From the NCBI GenBank assembly GCA_948146395.1, contig OX411551.1, positions 46,952,854-47,016,853 on the forward strand: a stretch of DNA of 64,000 nucleotides. Reading direction: 5' to 3'. Shown one piece after another: positions 1-13,100 of the stretch (its first letter is position 1; each line of letters begins with the position of its first letter). The translations under genes were made by a program, and so were the position numbers. The stretch is from Fragum whitleyi (lineage: Eukaryota > Mollusca > Bivalvia > Cardiida > Cardiidae). The notes under the pieces are model-generated. The model was not told the origin of the DNA. It did no database searches and was given only the letters and a program-made list of their open reading frames with translations.

Positions 1-574
1 CAAAGTTTCGTAAATTTACGAATTTCAGTTTTTTAAGCAATTCAATCATGGCTTATCCCTTTATTATATATATGTAGAGTTTACAACAAGAATGCCAAAA
101 GAATAATTGGCCAACGAAAACGAATAAACCATGATTCATTTACCTAAATAAATACGACTTCGTAAATTTACAAAATTCATTTTCTATGTTGTTCTTCTTC
201 TGTATTGGTTCCTTGAAACATGTTGAATTTTTTAGAATAGTTGTACTATATATGTATCAATAAAAATGATATAAACAATGAATTTTGTTGGTCCTGTTAA
301 AGAGTAGGTTTTTCATACAGCTAAATGTGAGTAACAAACCCACAAAAGTGGGACAAAAGTAGTGCATTTCATGAAAATAACATGATGAAAATAAAAACGC
401 GTTAATTTTTATATAATATTCTCTGCAAGCTCAAAAAGCAAGAGCATACGAAGTATAATGGACGACAGACAAAAAACAATTGTGCCAAAATCAGATGTTC
501 ATGTTAGGTGTTACTCCAGGCGAATTAGTAGGCTGATAACCTTTGATTACGTACATTTCCTCTGCCAAGACAAT

Positions 575-765
575 TATCAATTTCCAGAACCGAGTTAGAT
601 ATTTTTTCATACAATACGCTATGTACGTATAATATTTATCTTATAACCTCTTTTTGCCTGTTTACGTCGATGTTTTTAACAGAAGTGCAAGTTTCTAAAA
701 GTAACTGCATTATGTCGTTGTTATAAAAATATCATATGGGATGTTATCACACGAATATTTGAATA
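575..765 (-). repeat. Hairpin element family C, copy 1 (truncated)
   Basis: On the minus strand this matches the copies at 26863-27185 and 31812-32142: shared blocks include GATAACATCCCATATGATAT, AAACATCG...AACAGGCAAAAAGAGG and the CATAGCGTATTGTATGAAAA arm. It stops at the start of the hairpin arm (ACCGAGTTAGATAT), so the second arm is missing. No coding capacity. Confidence 0.7.
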
Positions 766-1069
766 GCAGATATTGGCCCTTGTGAGGAACCACGTATTCT
801 GCTACAGGAACATTCTCCCCTCCTTTATCCGATCACACCCTCTCAGGTAATCCGTACTACAGAGTACTGCAGAGTCGTCTCTTTGAAGGCATCGCGGATA
901 TTCTCTGCCCTATTGTTAGTGTTTACCCTCAAGAAAATAGGTAGTAAAGAATACCCCTTTATTCCTCCGTGAATAACAAATCGCCATCTACAAAACATGA
1001 AGTTGTTTACAGCAGTGCATCTCATCATTTAAGTGCAGTAATTCTGGCATTAATTTTACCAATCTTTGA

Positions 1070-1455
1070 AAGACAAGAGGACCATGATGGTCCTATAGCG
1101 CCCACCTTCGTCTCTTTGACGCTTCCTTTAGCAAAATTAAATGCTTTAAAATTCATTAAATGATCATTAAATCTTTCAAAGAAAGACATAATGCCATTCC
1201 TATGATCCCTGCATAAGTTTCTAGCCTTTTCTCAACAAATTTCATGTGACCTGGCAAAGTTTCATGAAGATTGAACCATGTTTGTGGCCTCTAGAGACTA
1301 GAGTATAAACAAGAATAGTGTCATCCCTTTTCCCGTGATATGGCATGAATCCTTCCAATTTTCAATAGGATTCATCCTTGTGAGGACGTCGGACATTCAA
1401 TGATCGAAATTGCTCACCTTGAGCACGATGTGCTCAGGTGAGCTATATAGTGTAC
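1070..1455 (+). repeat. Pearl/Helitron-like repeat R, short copy
   Basis: It starts with AAGAGGACCATGATGGTCC and ends in the hairpin GCTCACCTTGAGCAC...GTGCTCAGGTGAGC. The same two ends bracket the longer copies at 29718-31155 and 52085-53398. Here only about two internal units are present (CATGAAGATTGAACCATG; TTTCAATAGGATTCATCC). Confidence 0.6.
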
Positions 1456-1551
1456 ATGACATTCAGTCAAAACTTCATCCTTCCATGCAATAAAATTTGG
1501 GAAAATCTTATGTTTTGTACAATATTCCTCTCCAAATTTTATATCTGAAGC

Positions 1552-1800
1552 CCTGCCGGGTAACCTCAATTTGCATAGCGTCGGCCAAGCAATCTGCAGG
1601 TCGTGGGTTCGAATCTCTGCAGTGGCATTTTTGTTCTGGAAGATTTTAACCTCTCACTTCCAGTTCAAGTGAGAAAGTAGTCAATAGCTTGGAAAGAAGG
1701 TGTGTGAGTACTCGTAAATTTTGCCAAGAAAACACGGGTACACTGACGGCCGTGATATAACCACAGCAGTTGAAAGCAGCTAAAACCCCTATTAATCAAA
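1552..1800 (+). mobile_element. tRNA-derived SINE, second family
   Basis: An A-box-like stretch (TAGCGTCGGCCAAGC) lies before a clear B box (GTGGGTTCGAATCTC), then a body of about 170 bp, then a tail GATATAACCACAGCAGTTGAAAG. The head differs from the main SINE family in this window, but the tail resembles that family's GATATAACTGAAATA...GTTGAAAGCGGC ending. That fits mobilisation by the same LINE. Confidence 0.6.
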
Positions 1801-4014
1801 ATAATTTATACTTATAGTTTATGTTTTCCATCAATATGCCATAATGCTGATAGGGCACGCACATTGTAAGCTCTCCGTTGTACTCTGAACATAGGCGAGA
1901 ATATCTTCCAGAAGAGAACCATTTGGGGATTACAGAATTTCAGAGCATCGCTTTCTCTTCTTTCCTGCACACGATAATCTATCAAAGAATATGAGTGTTT
2001 AAATGTTTATAAACCAATGCCATGCAGGTTATCTGAAGATTATTCTTTGGATGAATGAATTTGCCTATTCTTTTTGTTTTTAAAGGTAATATGTTTCACT
2101 TTGTAAACATTTTTTGTATAAAATATGTTAAAATTGCATTTGGAGTTTTTTATACCCATTTGAAGATGTGCCTTAGAGCTTTGATTGTTTTGTTCTTCTG
2201 AGATTGAACACACATGATTTAACTGTCTCAAAGAATTTTCGGTCACATGAAGATCAATATGAATGTCACAGAGCATTTTGGAATGTCACAGAGCATTTTG
2301 AAGCAAACAAGTACCATCTAATTTTGGTTATCAGAATGGGTCAGAATGATTGTCTTGATGAAATCTCGGACGAAAAACCTTGTATGCACTCCAAAGGCCA
2401 ACTTGAAATTAGGTCAGAATGATTATCTTGATGAAATCTCATACGAGTTTGTTAAGGGGTCAAATCTTAGAAAAACCTTGTATGCCCTCTAGAGGCCACT
2501 TTTTTACCCTATCAGCCTGAAATTTGATCAGAATGATTGAATCGGTGCACTTTTTGATGAGCTTGAAAATTGGGTCAACTTGGGTCAAAAACTAGGTCAT
2601 GGAGGCAAATCATAGAAAAGCCTTGTAAGTCAATCTGAATTTCTTTCATAAAAAGGATTTTCAAGTTGTAGAAGCAACAGCATTGTTTAGCATAGTGACA
2701 TTCGTTCATAAATCTCTTTCTAAATCTACTTTTGAAAATTTTAGCCAGTTCATTCAGGTGAGCGATTTGGGGTTACTATGGTCCTCTTGTCTGTATGAAA
2801 CATCCCCCCATGCTGCATCAACAAAGCATTGTTACAGTAGACTGGTAGATGATATCTATATGGATCACTTAAATAAACAACCTGATACTGTATACTGTTG
2901 AATAGGTATTTAACCTATTACCCTATTTACATCATTTGGTTCAAATTGGAAGCATCAGCAGATAACAATGTTAACTTTGAGGAGGGAGTTTTCGTTTGGT
3001 AATAGAGTAGCAAACATTGTGTCACAAGCAATTTCCCCCCTATTACCTGAGTGTGTTAGCTCTTCATTGCCTAAAGACGCATTTATGAACTCTGTAGCAG
3101 ACACCTTTTGAAAAACATTAAGGCAAAAGTAGAAACGCCCATGAGCAATTTCTGCTTTGGCCTCGAATTTTCGTACACTAGAATATAATAGTTTAATAAT
3201 AATAGTGGTTTGAATAGAATGGGTATTGTTTAGATTATTTGTGCTGAAAAAGCTCAAATATTTCAAAATCAAGTGCACGTCGCCAAAAGAAATTTAGACT
3301 TGAGGAATACCATCTACGGAAATTGAACCTTATATTATGAAAGAATATCCCATTCTATGCACGGAGGTAATTGTCGATTTAATCATATGGTTTTACTGTT
3401 CAAAATTTGAAAAAAAGCCTAAATTGATGTCTAAACACTTCAAGTCCTTTTAGCAATGCCATTATGCATACAACAAAAATGTTTCAACAATTTCATAAAA
3501 TCAAATGAAAGAAAAGTATTATTTTACGAGTTATTTGAGAAAACGTAAAGCATTTGCTGATGTTGGTCCCACAAATGCTCAGAAAAATTTTACATATGAA
3601 ATAAAATCAATATAAAACTTGGTTGTATGAGCTTTTTTTCCCTTTATACTTTGATCGGACATAATTCTAAAGTATGGATTTGACAACTTAATTTATATAC
3701 ATACTACAAGGTATTTCTATGGGGATAAAAGCCTAAAAACAAAATAGTATCTTTCGATGGTCTATTAAAAGTTGTGATTTTTGATCTCCAAATATATTTA
3801 TCAATATGCATCTCAATGTACTTGCAAAACTTGTACAGAAAAACAGAACAAACAGAATATGCGGCATTCCTGGTTAACCGCTAAGTCTTGGTTGACTGCA
3901 TGGGTGTTTTAGTTTTCAGTATATCTTCGACTTTGAACTAACTGTAACAGTCGGTTTTGTAACTTGTAAATGCACTTGGGAATTATTGTTCGTCTGAATT
4001 AAACTTTTCACATT
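1801..4014. other. Intergenic stretch upstream of the lectin gene
   Basis: No supported gene. There is a direct duplication of GAATGTCACAGAGCATTTTG (2261-2280 and 2282-2301). A degenerate tandem of about 75 bp follows, with GTCAGAATGATT.TCTTGATG at about 2340 and again at about 2412; its wording resembles decayed R-family units. The remaining sequence is AT-rich with many stops in all frames. Confidence 0.4.
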
Positions 4015-4028
4015 AATTATTTAAAAAT
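4015..4028 (+). promoter_or_regulatory. Possible TATA-like element of the lectin gene
   Basis: ATTATTTAAAAATA lies 56-69 bases upstream of the lectin start codon, a spacing that fits a TATA box plus a short 5' leader. The composition is AT-rich throughout, so a chance match is quite possible. Confidence 0.25.
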
Positions 4029-4083
4029 ACAGACATAACTTCTATCGCCCCTCGATCACACCAAGCTCCAATCAACAGCAAAT

Positions 4084-4153
4084 ATGGAAAGAGACAGTGC
4101 CAAACAAAACTTTACGATGTTAATCTTTATTTTACAGATATCTGCCATAACAG
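4084..4153 (+). CDS. Lectin exon 1: signal peptide
   Basis: It encodes 23 residues and one base of codon 24. A short polar start (MERDSAKQNFT) is followed by a hydrophobic core (MLIFILQISAITG), a typical secretory signal. The donor is ACAG|GTAATA, phase 1, which pairs exactly with the phase of exon 2. A second Met at 4117 could also start a shorter signal peptide. The 17.5-kb gap to exon 2 is the main doubt. Confidence 0.65.
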
Positions 4154-7100
4154 GTAATATTTTTTTTATAATGTAAAAACTCGCTATGAAAACGTGCCCT
4201 AGGCTGAAACTGTTAAATATTTGGTCCCTTTAAATTATTGCTAGGCAATGAAATCTAGCGTTTGACGTTTGCCGAGTTATAGTTTTGGTAGATTTAATCA
4301 CCTCGTTTTCTGATCTACAATTATACTATCAGATATACTATGAATTTGAAATTTTACAGTTTGTTTTTCAAACTTCTCCTTGCCAAGGTTTACAGACTAG
4401 AACTTAGTTTATAAAATCAACTACGCTGTTAGAGGGAAATAACGTCGTTCAATATTCTTGGTTTTTTAATTGACTGAATGGAGTTTAACGCCGCTTTCAA
4501 CATTATTTCAGTTATATCGCGGCGGCTGGAGCACCTAACAATGGATTCCTAGTATTTCTATCACCAGTACAACCACCACATTCTTTCCTAGCCTCCAGCC
4601 GCTATCTCACATAGGTCTACGATTATCAACCCATTGGTGAGAGACAAATAGTTGGAAAGAATGAGTGCCGCCGTCGGGGATCGAACCCGCGAATTCTAGA
4701 TTGACAGTCCGACTCAATATTCTTGGTAATACATAAGTGTTATAACACTAGTGTATTATTGTACAAATGAACTTAAAGAAAAAAGGCAACACTTGTTTTG
4801 AAACCGTAAAAATGACCTTAGCTGTCGACGGGCCATAAAGCACCATAAGAGATAAAAAAGGATGTCGCATTATAAGGACGCAAGAAGATGGAGAAAGTCT
4901 ACTCCGAAGTCATTTGCAACTGCTTGTCTTTGTGGACCTGCCTCATGGCGGCCGAATGCAATAAGACGCTGTTCTTCCATTAGTTTAACCATAAAAATTC
5001 GGTGCCAATACTTTTTTCCAAAAGCATTCAAGTTAATGCATACGACATACTAGAGAATTTTCAGGACTTTCAAATGAGTATGAAAATGCGCGTTGTATGT
5101 AATAAGGGCGGGTTATGTGTTATTTGGCATTGACTTCATTATGCAGAAAAGCTTTTAGAGGATTTATTGTAAAACGAGTGATTTTTTTCTATCACTGTTT
5201 AACATACTTCCACGGCGTAGTCTATATTATAAATGCCCTTTTCAGAGCGCGAAGAGATCATCAAGGATAAATCATCTGTACTGTTCGGTAATTCTCTTAA
5301 ACCCACTCACACAAAACTTCGTATTTGGCTTAAACATTGTGTTATTTGCACGATATTCGAAATAATATATGAATATGAAGTAGACACAGATAAATGTCAT
5401 TCAAGCAAAACGGCTGAGAACGAAAACATTAAATTCCAAGCTTCTCCATCAGGATTCAAAAAGCTTCTCCCTATTCAGGATTTAAGAGCTGAAGCAACTG
5501 ACATTTCTTATAGGTTATGTGGATTATAGATTAATGACAATCATAATAAATGTCCTATTTTGAATTGTTTTTCTGGAAAATATGTTTAAAAAGTACTGTA
5601 AAGAAGTTAGTGATGGTGTTCTTTAGAAGTCGTTATGAGCGATTTATATACAAGACATACGTTTAATACACATGTCGTTGTCATAATTCATACTACTTTA
5701 AAGTAGGAAAGGCATATCAAAACCATTTGCTGTTTTTAATATATTGTTGAACATCTAGCATTATCTTTCCGTTGATTTTATATGGCGGTGTTCGTTACGT
5801 CGGGACAAAATACATTTCAACGACAACGTTTTCACCCTTCGGAGCAATCGCTGTTTCTTGGTCTAAGTTCAAAAATTATAAAAATTGCAGTGCGCTGTTC
5901 CAAAACGAGACTGAATATTGCCTGCAAATTCACAAGTAAACGACAGCATCGACTTGCGTCATTTATGCGCATACAGCCATGTTACCGTAAGCCGGTGTCA
6001 AATACCATACAGCCCCCGTATTAATATCAATGTCTCAAGTATTTGTTCATGAGTAAAGAAAGCTGTTTCTTATGACATAATTTGAATCTAATTTTGAAAT
6101 TGACGACCAATTGTCTTGGCCTATTCATCTTCATGTACATGTATTTTATCTTTTTCATCAGATTGCAACTGTGTCACACATATGTCAGGATTCATCAATT
6201 TCTTGGGATGAACAGGTGTCATCTGCAAAAAAAAAAAAAAAAAAAAAAAAATTATCTTAGACTCAAAGTTTTCGACTTTGTCGTTAATATAAACTAAAAA
6301 GAGCAGTGTACCCAAGGTAGACCCTTTGGGGAACAAAGCTTTTGATAAATAAATTTCAGAGATAATTCTATTTATGACCACCCTTCATTATAGTCTTTAA
6401 GGATATTACTAAACCACTCCAACAATAACCAAATTATTCTCCACACGATGAAGCCTTAGAGAAGACCTCTGTGTCATACTTTGTCAAAGTCTTTGCAGGT
6501 GTCAAAGAAAGCCATTCGAAACTCACGTCCATTATCTAAATCAATTATGAATTACATGTATATCTAAGTTATATGGCCGCTTACGTATGTTTGCAAACGT
6601 TATTAACATGTGTTTTTCAGATTTACAATATATACCACGCTATCGCAGAATTTTGTGTGATTGCACCACGCCCGGGCTAGTGCGTATGTCACTTCCGGTT
6701 TGGTCACATACTAGTGTTGAGCTACCCAAATTTCATTTCGTGTGCTTTTAATTACTCAATCATTCTTCTTCCTTATCAGTCATGAAAAAAGAAATTGTTT
6801 TCACATTTTTTTAAGCGAGTGTGCAAATGGTATTTAAACAGGACAAAAATCAAACTTCGGATATGCGTAGAGCTTGCATGTTTGTAAATCATACCGCTCT
6901 TCAGTTGGGCTTCGAAAGACAGGCTGTTAACAATTCAACATCTCGGTTAAGAACTGCTAAGTCCGATTAGCGCTGTCGGTACGTGTCTCGATGTCAACCA
7001 TGGGGTCGTGGGTTTGTTCTCCAGCTCGGCCAGTATTAAATGTTCAACCTTTGATCCAACCCCACCCCTCTTCGTTAACTAATGAAATCAAAAAATGTTA

Positions 7101-10100
7101 AATCATATAGACTCTAATCAATTCAGTTTCGCATTTGACGCCCATGAAGATACCAATAAATTCAGAAGGAAATGAACGGAATGAAAATATGTTTGTTTCA
7201 TGCATTGTCATTTTTTACCAAAATACTGTCTCCCTGAAAACATAAGATTTTTCATAAAATTTCATACTCGTGAATTATCGTCTGCATTTTTCTTGAAATT
7301 GTACCAGTCTAGAAAAGCCGTTTTTGTAATGGGTTAAAAAAAAACGGTATTTCTTTTTGCAAACATTCAAATATGGTTATAGAATATATCTCTTTTCCAG
7401 AAATCTATGACAAAACACGTGTACATGTAAATGTACCTTCCACCCTTTAAAATCAATCGCTCTAAGTCCCTTTCAAAGTATTCCAAACACTCGACCACTT
7501 CATTCAAAACGAAATGAAATTCACACAAGCGATCTAAACCCTTATTCCAATTGCTCCAAACATTTCATGATGTCATTGTCGAATTTGTATTGGTAGGTTT
7601 CTGATTGTCACACACACATAATTTGTATTATAATAAAATTTACAATTTGAATAATTTCGGAATGCGGCTGAATGAGAATTGATCAAGTTTTCAATCTTAT
7701 TTAAGGGAGGCATTACATATCGTTATTTCTGTCAAAATTGCACGAAAATATCGATACTTAATTAGTAGGGATGGTAACGAGTACCAATTTTACTTATCGA
7801 TTACTCGTTCACCCTTCCGATCGACTTTGGAAAAAGCAAAAAAGGAACAACTGTTCGCATATAAAAAAATCTTATTAGTCATTCTAGCTTCGGTAAATCT
7901 TTAAACAGACACAAGTTACGAGCCTGATCAGCCTGCGCATTCCGCGCAGGCTGACCAGGATCGACATATTGTGTACAACCTAGATGATCCTTTTGGTGCA
8001 AAGGGTAGTAATTTCAACGAATTGGAACATTGCACATACATGCATTTGCGAGTTAAACAATTCAACACTAGCCTCTATATCAATCAATTACTGATGTGTA
8101 ACTTCTCTTGCATCTGAATAAGCAGAATAATGATAGAGTTCAAACTGATATTATGATGAAATATGCATTAGATAAGACTATTAACAAACATATTAATTTC
8201 TATGGACATGGTCTGGTGATTGATACATTGAATATATAGAGGATAATCGTTTGTTTCAGTGTAAGATCGATTTATATTTCATTGAGTGAACAACAAAAGC
8301 TATATTTTCACGAGTGAAAATATAGCTTTTGTTGTTCACGAAATGAAATATTGGTCAATCTTACACGAAAAACAAACGATTATTCTATTTCTTTAATGCA
8401 AAAATGAGACAAAATGGGAAATTTCTAGGACATATTTTCGTAAAGCGCGTCATTTTGCGCGTGATTGCTATGCAACGTTCATTGTGACGTCACTTATTTC
8501 GTCCCACATAGATGACGTCAGATAGGATGAAATGCACAAAAGCAGGGTATAAGCTTTTGATAATTTCACTGCTTTTGCGGTGAGATTATCAAGTGATAAT
8601 CTACTGTTATTTCTCGATAAACCACCGAAAAGCATTAAAGAAAGATGATTTAAACCATAAACAGTTTATTTATATTGACAATATAAATGTTAAACGCAAG
8701 TAATGTGTTTGAAAAAAAGAACAATATCAACAACTAAATAATATGAATTATAATGATAATAATACTTGTTTTAGTAAAATCATATATTTACACTAGCTTT
8801 CGGAGGCACAACCACCTTCCTCAGGTGAATCCTGCGAATTGAATCATTATGTACGACGCCCAGGTAACGTTGATGCCATCAGAACACTTCAATGGCCAAG
8901 AAGAACGTAAGAACTTGGAACCCGCCACAATGACCAAATGTGTGCGGGAACTACAAAATTCCGTTATATACAATGAAATACTTTCTGTTCAATGTTAATT
9001 CAATAGCTTTCATAATGGGATGATATTTGACCTCCGGTTTTTTCTGAACAAGGTGTAGTTTGCAATAGAATCAGTAGACGAAGGTCAGTTTTTTTTCAAA
9101 AGGCATTCAACGTATACATTGATTTAAGGGAATCACTTAAATGTTACAGGACTGCAAAGCTTTGCTTACAGTATATGGATATTATCAGTATTTTGAAATC
9201 ATTTATAAAGGCTGAAAGAACAGGAAACTGGAAGTTACATCTGATGACGACGAACAAATGGTACCGTATTTTGCAGCTGCTGGTCATCACATGTATCTGA
9301 AATCAGGTTATATTTATTTACAAGAAATGGCTTCAATAAAAGAAACACACCCAGAGGTTTATGAATTGTTCATTAATTAAAAACATTTTGTCAGGCGAAG
9401 TGACCGTTTTTGGGGCAGGGATTTCGACAGGCTTAATGATAGAGCAAGTATTGATGCTTAGTTTGAAGAGTACAGGGGGAATGAAAAGAGGCCGTGGAAT
9501 GTCCGAATCACAGAGAGCACAATGGTTACTTTCAAAGCCAGCCTGCTCTGATGTAAATAACGCTATTTTTTTTGTTTTATTTTTTGACAAACATATGACA
9601 GTAGTGATCAACATAAAGAAGCGCGTACTTCACGAGCTCAACGAGATACAAAAGATGTGGGGACACTTGTAGATTTCTTAAGAGACAGAAGTCGATTAGC
9701 ACCAGAGCCACAATTACGAAATATCGAAACAGGTTATGTTGCCGAGGGAAATGTAAATGTGGACAATACAAGAGAACATGGTGAAGACATTCTGAAAGGC
9801 ATCGAAAATCAAACAGTCGCTTTTTATTCTTTTCAAGAAGTCTCAAAAAGCTGTAACGCTTGGAATAAAAAACTCCGTTAAAATTGGAGAGGATGGGATA
9901 CAAGTTGGTCCTCAACTTCTTTTTGTTTTTTTGACTGTATCGGACATCTTACTTGACAATCCCTTAGATGTATTTAGGTATGTGTTGTGTAGTCACCCAG
10001 CATCACTGTTTGCCTTGTCCTGATTAATGAGGCAGGCTCAGAAGCCGATTCCAGCAAATGCAATTTGGGATTTAGGTTCTTGTTGCGTTGACGTGCTACC

Positions 10101-13100
10101 TCAAGAGAATACGAGGGTTGATTCAGAAATTCGTAAAATGGGGTTATAAATCTTCATAAAAGATGACTATCAAAACAAAAATTACACATCTATTGAATGC
10201 AACATCTGTGTAATAAATGTGGAAATTGTCAAATTTAAAAGTAATATAGCGGCTATATAGTGACTTATCAGACACATAGACCCCGCACGTAGGCGGGGGA
10301 GTAAGAACGTCGAATGCGACGTATTACTCTTTTCTATATAGTATCCATTTGCTCGCATTTTTTTCTGTGCCTAATAAATTAACTTGCATAAAGTATTTTC
10401 TCCTTTCCATATGGGATTTAAATTTGTCTACCATGTCTTTTATGATTTGTCTTTCAAGTGAAGTGTAGACACAGACGCTGATCACTCGCAAATATTCTTT
10501 TGGAAAATAAGCTGTGTCCGTACAAACTCTTCAAAAAATGTTTTGTATTATGACAATTGATTCCCTATTTACGTCTTATTTATTTCTAGTAAGAAGTTTC
10601 AAATACAAATTACGAAAACATTCAGAAAATTTGATTATGCAACATGTTTCTATGATTTTTTACGCTCCCCCGCCTTAGACTACATTATGCTACTATGGTA
10701 ACGAAATTCAAGACCGCTCAATATAAGTTTGCAAAAAATAATAATATTTGTACTCTTGGTAGATACTGAATTTCACAGACTTAAAAATTTACACTGAACA
10801 AGCTAGAATTGCCAAAGTTATGGGCCAATTATACGAACTTCTGGATCATCCCTCCTATATCTTTGGTGTTAGATGGATCGTTAATACATAAATTACCGTG
10901 GGCACATGGCTCAACTTTTGGGGATATCTGTGAAAAGTACTGCAACTTTGTGTTAAAGAGTTATAGAAATGCTTATGTCGTTTTTGATGGATATAGTGAC
11001 AATGCAACAACCAAAGATCAAGCACATGAACGCAGATCAAAAGGTATCAAGGGAACGAATACATTTTTTGATGAGAATACACCGTTTAAATCAAAGAAAG
11101 AATTAATCCTCGCTAATTCCGATAACAAGCAAAGTTTTATGAGCATGTTAGGTGCAAGTCTCTCTAAATAAGGTTGTAAAGTATCACATGCCTCAGAAGA
11201 TGCCGATGTTTTAATTGTGAAAACTGCAGTTACAGAAGCCACTGATTCAATTTTTTTTGTAATAGGCGAAGATACAGACATACTAGTATTGCTTTGCTTC
11301 TATGCTAATAATGACAGCTACACGATATGCTTCACATCAGACGTGAAAGCTGGACCTAAAGTTAGAAAGATTTGGAATATTCATAACACAATAAACGTTC
11401 TAGGAGATAATATCCGAAGCTTGATTTTGTTTGTACACGCTTTCTCAGGTTGAGACACTTCATCGCGTATCTTTGGTATCGGAAAAAGTGTAGTTCTTAA
11501 AAAAAGTAATGTCTGATCCAGATCTCGCGGGACTTATCCTTTCGGACATTTGTCTTCCACCAATGGGTAGATAATCGTAAACCTATGTGGAATAGCAACT
11601 GGAGGCTAGGAAATGGATGTGGTGGTAGTACTGGTGTGAGAAATAGCAGGAATCCATCGTTAGGTGCTCCAGTCGTCGCGATATAACTGAGAGATTGTTG
11701 AAAGCGACCTAAAACCCCAATTCAAATCAAATCTAAGGGGTTACGCAAATGTATTTCTACAAGATTCAACTCAGCAAGAAGTCGCAGAAGCAGGAGAAGC
11801 TGTCTCAGTAAAACTTTTAATGGGACACAGTGTCTTGACCTTTTGCGCTACTGTTAGTTTCTACACAAAGTACAAACGAAGAAAAGTGCTGTCCTTGTAA
11901 ACTCTCTTCCTCCAAAATATCATAGTTTCCGAATATACTTTCAAGTTCAAACCTGGCTTTGCAAATCAATATCTCCACTAGAATTGGAATGGAAAAAAAC
12001 TTTTGAACAAATATGTACCGATCAAATGCACACTTCCCGCAGCGCAAGAGAGACTTCTCAAGATGATTAGATGTGGATGTAAACAGAACTGTGACTCGAG
12101 GAGATGTACTTGTAAAAAACATGGCTTGAATTGTTCCTCGGTCCTAGTAGAGTGTCATGGTATCAGTTGTAGCAACAGGGGAAAATCAAATGACGACTCT
12201 TCCTGAGTGAATGTTAGTATTGAATAAAATAAGTAAGTTTTGGCCGATGTGCGTAGGGGATTGTAAGAGAAAAATGAAATGTAGAAATGTAGAACCTGTT
12301 CAAACCGCGTAATAATATTCATGCTTTTTAAGGTCGAAAATGTTTGTACAACCAGATTTCACTTTCAGAAGCAGTGGTTACTGTACGTCTGTATACAAAC
12401 CACTGGTCAAAATAGCGAATTCGGCGTTATAGGTATAAACAAATTTACTTTTGATTGGCGGTTACTAAAGTATAAGTAGAATTCGCTATTTTCACTAATC
12501 TATTGTATACAAATGTATTGTTATCAAAAGACACAAAACTGTACTCAAGTTATATTGTGAAACATTGTTGACCTGTTGCTAATTTAATATTCCTGTTGAC
12601 CTTCATTGATATTCGGAACCCTCTTCCTTATATAGATTAAAATTTCGCGAACAGTACATTCAAATAACAAAATATACCCCCCTCGTGTTAAATAACCGGA
12701 CATAGTTATAGGTGTAAAGTCGGGATTTGCAACGCAGAGGTCCAAAGATCGAATCTCCCTTTCGTCCTTTCTTTTCTTCTTCTTTTTTTAAACAATGATA
12801 CTTTAAATGGCTATATTTTAAATTTTTGTATATAAAAAAGCACGACAGAGTTTGCTTAATTTTGCTCATCACTCTGGGTGGGTAATTCGTTTTATATTCT
12901 GCATCAAGTGATTTCGTATTGCTAACAAGTCTACGCAAAATTCAAAAATGGATGTTGGAAAAGTACAGAATAAATTTATCACACTCCTCTTTTCTCGATC
13001 TCTGTCTATGTATGATAGTCTATAGAGAAAATGAAATAGAAGATGTATAAAGAATTCCTTAAAATGAACTAACAGAAGTAACGGAAAGCAATGAAATTTA

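Noticed and set aside
9577..9915. Minus-strand 112-codon frame
   Set aside because: It is opposite the FEN1/CXC-like pseudogene and has no protein character of its own.
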